A stretch of 64,000 nucleotides of DNA, from contig PUFA01000021.1 of NCBI GenBank assembly GCA_003508835.1, positions 5,062,501-5,126,500 of the forward strand, read 5' to 3'. Origin of the DNA: Eonycteris spelaea. Its lineage: Eukaryota > Chordata > Mammalia > Chiroptera > Pteropodidae. Made by a program: the position numbers and the translations under genes. The notes under the pieces were generated by a model. The model made no database searches, had not been told where the DNA came from, and saw only the letters and a list, made by a program, of their open reading frames with translations. The number at the start of each line of letters is the position of its first letter. The stretch's first letter is position 1. Below, piece after piece: positions 55,737 through 64,000 of the stretch.

Positions 55737-58700
55737 CTGGGTTGTAAAAGCAGGGTGGTTACTCTCTGACACGATCTTACACGTTAAAACGTTCTTCCTA
55801 AGTACTGCCAGCGATACATTTTTTAAAACACAGATCACATCACTTCACTCCTATTTAAAACCCTTCCATGGTCAGGCAGGTAGAAGGGGAGCCAAGAACG
55901 ATCACCTACCAAAGGCACAAAGGCAGGCACCCTGTAGTGAGCAGGTGTGTGGGAAGACGCGTGCACAGCAGAAGTCAGAAGGGCCCACGCCCCCGTCCGC
56001 AGGGTGGGGCTTCTTGGGAACCCAGACACTCAGGGGCTGGAGGAGAGTGAGGCAGAGCAACCCTATGCAGGGGCCGATCTGTAGGGATCATATTAAACAG
56101 CGTAGTGGACAGATCTGAAGAAACGGCCTGGAAATACAATGACCAGAAAGCTGGCAGAGAGGGCCTACCCTTCCCTCCCAGGTAGGACATAAACAGCTCT
56201 AGTTCTAGAGAAAAAAAGAACTCAAAGGACACAGATTTCAATGAGGTCAAAAGGAGATGGCAGAGAAGCGAGTGTATACGAATGACAGAGGCAGGGAGTT
56301 GAGTCCAAGAACAGAATATGAAGTGCTCCTAACTCATGTGTGATGGCAGTGAGATGACGGCAAAGAATGCAGGACCACAGGGACAGAGATGGAGTCAGTG
56401 CAGCTGCAACAAGACAGCAGTCCCGCCAGGATGCTGAGTCCCCACGATGACGGCAGTGGTATGCCCCACTAGCCCCGGTGGATGACCTGGAGCTTGACCA
56501 CTGCAGGACAGGGTGACAAAGCTGATGGCAATGAACTGGACGGGACTGGGGTGCAGATCAGAGCGACAGTGGCATCTGCGGTTAGGCGTGGGAGAGAGAA
56601 GCCCGCCCCGCATGTGACAGGCTGCGGGGAGCTGGCTATCCGAGGCCCAGCTTCCTCATCAGGAAAACGAGGACGACAGGCCTGAGTCCCACGCCTGCGC
56701 TGGGACAAGCGCCTGGCCTGGCTGAGGGCTCAGTGTGCCAACTCATCTTTCACCAGGACACCCTGCTCTGTCCACACTTACGCCTCAGGAGATGTTCTGG
56801 CAGTTTGTGCCAAGCAGCTTAGCATTTCACATCTCAAAACATTTCGCTACTCCTAATGGTTCTTCATCCGCCATCTCACCATTCATTCAATCCTTTCTGT
56901 CTTAACAATTCTTTTCCTAAAGTTAATCATTCTTTACCCCACTGTTTCCCAAGCAACCAGTGTTTTTTTTTTTAACTGTTGAGGATTTGGTACGTATCTT
57001 TAATAACGACAACTGAGCAACATGTGACACAGTACACACAGCACCACCTCGCGTACACACATAATCATAAAATGTATCAAGACGTGCAAGAGTGGGGTTA
57101 GCATTATGCACCGAAAACGCAGTAAGAAGCACAGAGAGAAAAGTGATGTTAACTCTTGTCCAGGACCAAAAAGTAACTCAGTGGCAGAAAAAGGAGACTT
57201 TGAACCCATACCCATGCCCTCCTCCCACCTCCCCAATGTGCACACGCACACGCACACTCGGCGCCTCCTATGGACCAAACTGGGCGTGGCGTGCAATGGC
57301 GAATGAGACACGCCCGCAGCGCGGTCTGCATGAGGACGGATGGGGGGAGGTAACGGTTGCTGGGCTGCAGGAAAAACGCAGAGAAAGTGAATAGAAGACG
57401 ATCAGAGGTGGGAAGAACCACTGGGGGAGACTGGAAAAGACAGGCGACACGTGTGAAGAAGCAAGCAGCAGAGGCTCCTGAGGGCCCGGCCCGTCTGCCA
57501 TCCTGTCTGCAGTATCTGCTCCTCCGCACAGGAAGTGACGTGAGAAACACTGACCCTCACCCCTGAACTCCCCTCCTTCTTTCCCGTGTGACAGAAGCTT
57601 ATGCTCCGACAGCCTACAGTGCACCTGGATTTCCTACTGTCAGCAAACACTTTGGAGAAGCCTTGAACGCTCTCAATTTCATTCTTAAAAATATTACTCT
57701 TACGAGCCGTCAGACTCAATAAGGGGAGCAAATAATTTGTTGTCCAAACCGGGCACCAATAAATAAGGGGGTGCTGCTAAAAATGACGTAAAGGTGGCAT
57801 ACGTAAACTGGGACACCCCTCCGCGCCCAGGGAAACCAGGACAGGTAGTTTTAAACCCACTTCCTCTGCTAAACACCATGAAAGCAGAGCAGGATTCAGC
57901 CTCCAGGGAGGACAGGGATGGCGAATGGTTGTCATCCCCGAAAGCGGTTAGCCTTGGCTGTCCTCAGCCTCAGCCTCTCACTGAAGTCAGGTCACAGCGT
58001 TTCCTCAAAGCAGAGGGCCGAGCTTCTGCAGTAACCTTGTGGCCTCTCTCAGCAGCGCCCGAGTAACCCGACAGCCCCCGATTACAGGAGGGCTTGGGGA
58101 GGCCCTGCTAATTCCTAACACAGGCGTCTTTCTTCTTTCTATGTAAAACCATTTAACAGACTGTCAGCTCAAAGCCTTTGAAAACAGACTGAAAACTGTT
58201 TGGAACGGGCATTAAAACCCCCCCCCACACCAGTTTCTCCCCGCCTCTCCGTCTCCCTCAGTGAGAACCCCGCACTCCCAGGTGGGAGCCCAGCTGAGTC
58301 CTTGGCAATGCTGTCGCACCCTGAATCTGTTAGCAATTCCTGTTAATGCTCCCCAAATACATCCAAAGCGCTCTTCCCGCCTCTATCTCGTTAGACACAA
58401 ACTAAGAAAGGAAACCTCGGGTGAATGGAAGTCCAGACTTACTTGTCGTTTTTAATATGCTCATAAAGGCGCTTAAACTGGCGGACCTGGAAGGACAAGA
58501 TGCCCATCAGTACCACGACCATCAGTAAGAACGGATAAATCCGCCGGTGGACCAGATTTTGCATTTCCGCAGTAACACCTGTAAAACCAAAAAAGGACAC
58601 CTCTAAGTGCACGTGGAACAGCGGTGCAGCCAACGTACGTCCCTCCGCTGAGGTCGGGGCCCAGCTGCAGGGCGCAGGAAACGGAGCGAGGCAGTGGGGA

Positions 58701-61322
58701 GGTCACACTGGAGCCGCGCCAGCCACGTCCAGGAGCTGGTTACATGTCAAAGCCACGGAGGAAATGAAGAAAGGAGGTTTGCTGAAGAGAAACGAGACTC
58801 GTCCTTCTGCAAGGACACCAGGGCCGCAGCATGGAGAACGAGCCAGTGGTTAAAGCAGGGATGTCAGATGGGAGGCTGCTGGCGCCAGGTGAGACCGGGG
58901 GACCTGGACGCCACCTGAGTGTGTAGAGCAGAGAGCCTCAGGTGACGTGGATGATTCCGAGGTTTCTGACCGTGCAGCTCACTGGATAAAAACGCTGGTC
59001 ACAGAGGGGATTCAGGAAAAGAGAGATTGGGAGAGGAAAACTTTGTCCTTATCACTTTAAGCACATGCCATGTTTAAGGTCCTGTGAGGGTTCTTCGGAA
59101 CAAAACCGATCATTTCTAGTTGCTGAAATGTCACAAATTAGCACCTCCTCTTTGGTTTCCTTTTGCGCTAAAGAACATTTTTTAAATCAATTACAACCCT
59201 TTTCCTTAATTTTGTAAGGAAAATTGTGACCACAGCGGCTCTAGTCAGGAGAAAACGTGGGGGAAGGATTGGGGCGGAACCCATTTCTGCCTGCTTGGGG
59301 GAGAGTGCACATGTCAGCATGTTCCCATCTGCCTGGAGAGGAAAACTGCACCCCAGGCTGTCTGCGCCCCTTAATCTTGCCCTGAGTGGTCAAATCTAAG
59401 AAAAAGTCTTTCAGCTGGACTTACATTTACATGTAAAACACCTGTGATGGCGGAAGTGACACTAATGTAACGACGTCCATAGGGTGCTCCCTCAGGCTCC
59501 CAGCCAGCATTACCCACCTAGTAGAGGGACGATGCCAGACGCTATGACGTAAGGTACACACAGGGAAAGCAGGAGCACAGAGATCACAGGCGCTGCCAAT
59601 TTACGAATGATGTAGTGAAGGTCAATGTTTCGGATGCCGTTTGCGTAAACCTGAAACACAACAATGGAAATATCAGAACGAGGGTACAGGACGAATTCCT
59701 CCATGTTGACACGGCAATCTCTACGAGCACAAGCTGCGGGGGACTGAGTCCCTCAGCTCCAGAGGAGTCACGCTGGTTACTGTTCCTGAAGATGGGGCGA
59801 GTTCTGGAATACACACACACGTGGTGCCCACAAGTTTTTAAAGAAATGCATTACCTCTTTACTACAGAAGACACTAATGCAGAATCATAAGTACAGTGGC
59901 CTTTCACCATACAGTGCCAGATGGAGCCCAGTCATGTGCGTTTAACACATTACCTTGAACTTCCTAGGAGTGATTGGTAGTACCACTCAAGACTGCACTC
60001 ATGTTTCTGAATACAGGAAAACTTATAAACAGAAAACATGTTTCTGAAAACCTGGCATAAATCAAACTTTAACACACTGAAAGGTATTTTATGTAAAAAT
60101 TTAATACAAAAGAATTCTAGTGAAATTTTTTAATTCAAGAATTTCTAGAGTATTTCCATTAGCTTATCCAGAAAGTTCTATGGATAGTACTGCAGAGCAA
60201 AGAATGGATGAAAGTGGGAAAACCCTGGGAGAAATGGGGAATAAAGGTGGCGGCCAGAGGCATGCTCTTCCGGCTTTTCCCCAGCACTCCCACCTCGCCT
60301 GGCCCAGTCACTCCTCGTGCTCTGCGACTTGCACGGCAGGGATCTGGCCAGAGCATTCGGATGTGAACGACAAACAAGCTTAACCCCTAAATCAGTTTCT
60401 GACCCCAAAGACACCTCGTTAGCCCCAATGTACTCAGTCTTGCAGCAAGGAGTCCCAGTGTGTCTCAACCATTTATACTTACTGACACACACGTATGAGA
60501 AAAGAATGCATCAGACAGCAAAAAATTACAAAGATCAACGACGTTCACAGCTTCCAGCTGTGATAAAACCTTCATTCTCCACACTGCCCCGCAAGCGGGC
60601 CTTCCCTGGAGCCTCCAGAGCGAAGTGGCCTGCACTCCCAGCTCACTTCGCCGTCTCGAAGTCAGCCTGCACTTGAGAGGCGCATGCAAACCCGCAGCTC
60701 CCCTGCCTCTCCCACCCAAACTCTCCAGGTACAGAAAGTTTTTTCACCATTTTCTTGTGTAGACAGGGCTGAAAACTTCAAGGTTATCATCACTGTGACC
60801 AAATTATCTGATGGCTCCATAATACAATACTACTCTTAGGTGCTACATAGCTAGAATAGTCCTAAAAAGCTCTGCTTTTTTTTTTAATTTATTGCCTTGA
60901 ACAATAACTTTTTTCTCTACCACAGGTTTAGAAAGCTAGAAGCCCCATCACGACGCCTCCCCCCCCCCCTTTAAAAAAAAAACATATGCTGACCTTTGCC
61001 TTAACCTTGGACAGGGTTCCAGGAACTCTAAGCTACTGTTAACCTTCAGGTAAGGGAAGTCTTAAGAGCGGTTCATGAAAATTCATGGTGATAAAAGAGC
61101 AAACTGCCTTCTCCTTTAAAAAAAATGTTATGCTCATTAAAGAACATGTAGAACAATGGACAATGAAAAGAGTCTCATCAGCTTAACACACCTATTACTC
61201 CCAGTGTTTTTCAGAAAACTGATCTTACTTACCTGCTCAATTACAGTTTTCAGCCACCACTGAGGACCCATCAATGTTATAGCTGCAATGATTTTGGCAT
61301 GCAGGACTCCAAGTGCCCAGTC
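55646..61322 (-). CDS. MARCHF6: MARCHF6, ER-resident E3 ubiquitin ligase (last four coding exons)
   Basis: The exons are 61233-61322, 59518-59650, 58443-58578 and 55646-55736, with correct GT-AG sites and phases (0, 1, 2). They code the C-terminal 148 residues of a multi-pass ER membrane ligase (TEB4, the mammalian counterpart of yeast Doa10) that marks proteins such as squalene monooxygenase for degradation. Hydrophobic segments are visible in VISVLLLSLCVPYVIASGIV and FLLMVVVLMGILSF. The cytosolic tail YLVGQRLVNYERKSGKQG contains the conserved C-terminal element with the Asn-Tyr pair. All four exons are intact, unlike the genes to the left. The N-terminal RING-CH exons lie beyond the right edge. 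Confidence 0.96.
55740..58440 (-). other. MARCHF6 intron before the last exon
   Basis: No gene recognised. The stretch 56100-56700 has the look of an ancient interspersed repeat, but I cannot name it. Confidence 0.4.
58443..58578 (-). CDS. MARCHF6: MARCHF6 penultimate exon
   Basis: 136 nt coding VTAEMQNLVHRRIYPFLLMV and onward to YEHIKND, with a transmembrane segment in the middle. The donor is GTAAGT. Confidence 0.95.
59518..59650 (-). CDS. MARCHF6: MARCHF6 exon, third from the end
   Basis: 133 nt coding VYANGIRNIDLHYIIRKLAA through VIASGIVPLL, with a transmembrane segment. It ends in phase 1 at GTGGGT. Confidence 0.95.
61233..61322 (-). CDS. MARCHF6: MARCHF6 exon, fourth from the end
   Basis: 90 nt, phase 0 at both ends, coding DWALGVLHAKIIAAITLMGP and ending WWLKTVIEQ. 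The acceptor is CCCTAG and the donor GTAAGT. Confidence 0.95.
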
Positions 61323-61922
61323 CTAGGGTAATAAAAAACACTTAACAGATTTTTGTTGTTTTTAGGGAAAAAAAAAAAAAAACAATACAGAGGTTACATA
61401 ATTTTCTTAAGTCCTGCAGGATTAGTACCAGTTTTACAGAAGACCCAGGGAATGTTTTTCCTCTACAGCTCAAGTTCAATGTTTCTATCAAAAAATCACT
61501 CCTGAATCTTTCAGAAATCTTCATTATTTTCTCAAGAGAATTGGGAAAAGTGCAGACATTAATAGAGATCTCAAGGAGCAAATAAATATAATAGTGACAA
61601 GCTTTTATTTTATCAGAACATCTTTAGGCTGTTTTATTGCTTTCAGTTGAGCCGATTTTATCAAAATAAGATGATGGAGCCAGGTTTGGCCTAAAGAAAC
61701 CATCCCAAAGGCTCACAGTGACCTTGTAGCTTGGTGCAGTCACAGTCTGGGGCACTTGGTAAGAAGATCTTATTACAGGATTTCAGTTTGTGTGAGGTGA
61801 CTTGGGGAAGCAGTGCTTTGTTCTGTGTCAGATGCTACAGAAAGTGGGGATATCTATAATTGGGGATCTTAATAAACCTTACCCAGAAGAGGGACAAAGT
61901 AAAGTTTAAAACTGTACTGGTA

Positions 61923-62043
61923 GTTTACAGCCATGCCGCCCTGAATGTGCCCGATCACATCTGATCTTGGAAGCTAAGCAGAGTTGGGCCTGGTTAGTAC
62001 TTGGATGGGAGACCACCTAGGAAGACCAGGTGCTGTAGGCGTT
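61923..62043 (+). pseudogene. 5S rRNA retropseudogene
   Basis: 121 bp aligned end to end with mammalian 5S rRNA (AAGCTAAGCAGAGTTGGGCC; GGTTAGTACTTGGATGGGAG; GTGCTGTAGGC). It carries about a dozen substitutions, including changes in the internal Pol III control region. An A-rich tail follows (62045-62066). Near-identical 15-bp direct repeats flank it: AAAACTGTACTGGTA at 61908-61922 and AAAACTATACTGGTA at 62063-62077. This shows insertion by LINE-1-type retroposition. It is in the intron upstream of the MARCHF6 exon at 61322. Confidence 0.92.
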
Positions 62044-62079
62044 TTAAAACAAAAACAAAAAAAAAACTATACTGGTAAA

Positions 62080-64000
62080 TGAAGCAGCAGCTTATCATGT
62101 TTGCTAGGACAGAGGGAGACTGGTCATTTTTGTGGTTTGGAGAATATCCATGTTTTGCCTGTGTTCAGACATCAGACATGATTATATATACGGGGGGGGG
62201 AGGGGGACGGTGTTGTGTCTTGATCCACCAGGGTCGCAGAGTGGCCTGCGTACCGCTGCTGTTCTGTGGAACTGTGTACGCCCAGCAGGAGGACGCCGCA
62301 CGCGGCCCAGCTGACAGCGCCAGGCCGGCTCCCGCACGGCGGGGCTGCTCTTCTTCGGTGCTGCATGTTGCATAAGACCTGGAGGCACATACTATCCTGT
62401 GTGGATTCTGCATTTGTAGCGACCACTGGGTTAACGCAGAATCCGCCTGACCCCTCCACTGTAAGCTTGTATGCTTCGCTTTGAGACTGTCAAGTGATCT
62501 ATAAGGTGACACTCCGCCACCAAGCAAATAATCACTTCTGCATTGTGGTGGTGTCAAAGGAGGTGTACGTCTCCTTCCCTTGAGTCTGGGCCGAACTCTG
62601 ACACTTGCCTGTGCCTAGTAGGCACAGTGAAAAGTGAGGCTGTAGGACTTGAGATGAGGCCATAAAAGGCAGGGCAGCTTCTGTCTTGTCTCCCAGCACA
62701 CTCACTTCCCTGAGGCACAGTGTAAGAAACCCAGCTCTCTTGAGGCTCTGAAGCTATGAGGAAGCCCACATACATCCAGGGGGGCTCCAGCCAACAGCCC
62801 TGACGGGGTACAATCAACAACCAGCACTGACCCTCGCAGGTGAGTGGCAAAATCTGCAAATGATTCCTGCCACAGCTGTCAAATCATACTCAGCCACTGG
62901 GGCTTCCTAGCTGAGGCCCCAAATAACATGGGGCAGAGATGAGCTGATACACACTATCTTAATTCCTGACTCACTCTTTGGACAAAATAAAGGTTGTCTT
63001 AGGCCACTAATTGTGAGGTAATTGAAGACCCATCAACTTTTACCTGATAAGTTCAGTAACCACTGATAATCCTTGCTAGAATCAATTATGCTGTTAACTA
63101 TTGCAAAATAGTGATTTTATAATTTTTGATCCTTTACCTTTATTAACTGGCATTATTCTATAAAAAATACCTTTCCTTCAATCACTGTTATCTGACTATA
63201 CAGCTCTTACAGACAGGCATCAAATTTCCCTAATTATTTCTCTTTATTATTCACTCTCTCTAATCCTAATCTACGAGCGCACTGGGTTACAGGGAGTTCA
63301 CTATATATGCATCTTCTGGCTCACTGTGAGGTCGCCCATTTGCTCCTTCCTAGAACACACTTTTCTTTTGTTCTCACCCATTCCTTTCCACTCTACTAGG
63401 TTGTCCTAGAATTATCCCCTACAGAAAACCATTATCTGAAATTCCCGAAGCTGGCTAAGTACCTCTCCTGCATGAGAGGTACTTGTACTTGCATGGTCTG
63501 CCTGTGTATTTGTCTATCTTTCCCACCAGCCTGACCCTCGAAAAGCTTCTGCATTAGCTTCATTCCCATCTGAGTTATGCAGTACAGGGTTTCGGCACAA
63601 ATTAAAGCTTTAACTCAAATAAACATGTGCTGTTAAATAAGGTTTGTAGAAGTTCTTTATCTAAGAAATAGAGGAAGGAAAACATGTGCCAAATAATTTT
63701 CATTTTCAGAAAATCCACTGTAGTATATTAAGAAAAGCTCGAGCGAGGCTGAAAAGCCTTTGAGAGCCTGAAGTCACTGTAGCCCTTTCCCCTGATGCTG
63801 CTGAAGATCTTGAGGCCTATGACATTAACTTTGGGCCTAACTACCACAGAAAAGCTAAATTTCTTTTTCCAAAAGCTTCAGGACCTTTGCTGTAACCTAC
63901 ATAGGTTCTCAAAATGCTTTTTAATAAGCGCTATGACTTTGTGAGATAATGTGCTATAATTATTCAAAAGTATAAGTTACTGCTTAAAGTCTCAAAGCCA
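62080..64000 (-). other. MARCHF6 upstream intron, nothing recognised
   Basis: No further MARCHF6 exon was found to the right edge. A purine-rich run (GGGGGGGGAGGGGGACGG near 62192) and GC-rich text at 62220-62360 are the only compositional oddities. Confidence 0.5.

Overview
This is a piece of a placental-mammal nuclear genome. It has spliced genes with GT-AG introns, a CpG-island promoter, ancient MIR and hAT fossils, old LINE-1 copies and a gammaretrovirus-like endogenous provirus. I see no Alu, B1 or other lineage-specific SINE, so I do not name a species; the LINE-1 3' tail style would fit a laurasiatherian, but that is a guess. There is no bacterial-type gene organisation.

Layout, left to right. 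(1) 1-24,731, minus strand: exons 14 back to 1 of SDHA, the flavoprotein of succinate dehydrogenase; the last exon lies off the left edge. Intron 11 holds about 5 kb of LINE-1 sequence. (2) About 24,100-25,080: a CpG island shared head-to-head by SDHA (minus) and CCDC127 (plus), with two NRF-1-like sites. (3) 26,241-29,533, plus: coding exons of CCDC127. (4) 32,959-36,735, minus: the two coding exons of LRRC14B. (5) 37,900-41,800: a GC-rich low-copy tandem repeat with two arrays of about 65-80 bp monomers, each monomer carrying a CTCF-like core in the same orientation. (6) 43,672-47,926, minus: a degraded provirus with two LTRs and a tRNA-Thr primer-binding site, lacking most of reverse transcriptase and env. 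(7) 48,400-50,800: old LINE-1 fragments. (8) About 51,990-61,322, minus: the 3' UTR and last four coding exons of MARCHF6, an ER ubiquitin ligase. A 5S rRNA retropseudogene sits upstream at 61,923.

How the genes relate: SDHA (mitochondrial complex II) and CCDC127 share a promoter and keep the same order with LRRC14B as on human 5p15.33. MARCHF6 is about 10 Mb away on human 5p, so the interval between LRRC14B and MARCHF6 carries a rearrangement relative to human, and that interval contains the CTCF-motif array and the provirus.

An important caveat: SDHA exons 2 and 11, CCDC127 exon 3 and LRRC14B (three places) are broken by small indels while the surrounding protein is well conserved. The pattern looks more like consensus indel error in the assembly than like decay of three neighbouring genes, but the sequence alone cannot decide.

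I found no clearly new gene system. The most unusual element is the macrosatellite-like CTCF-motif array.
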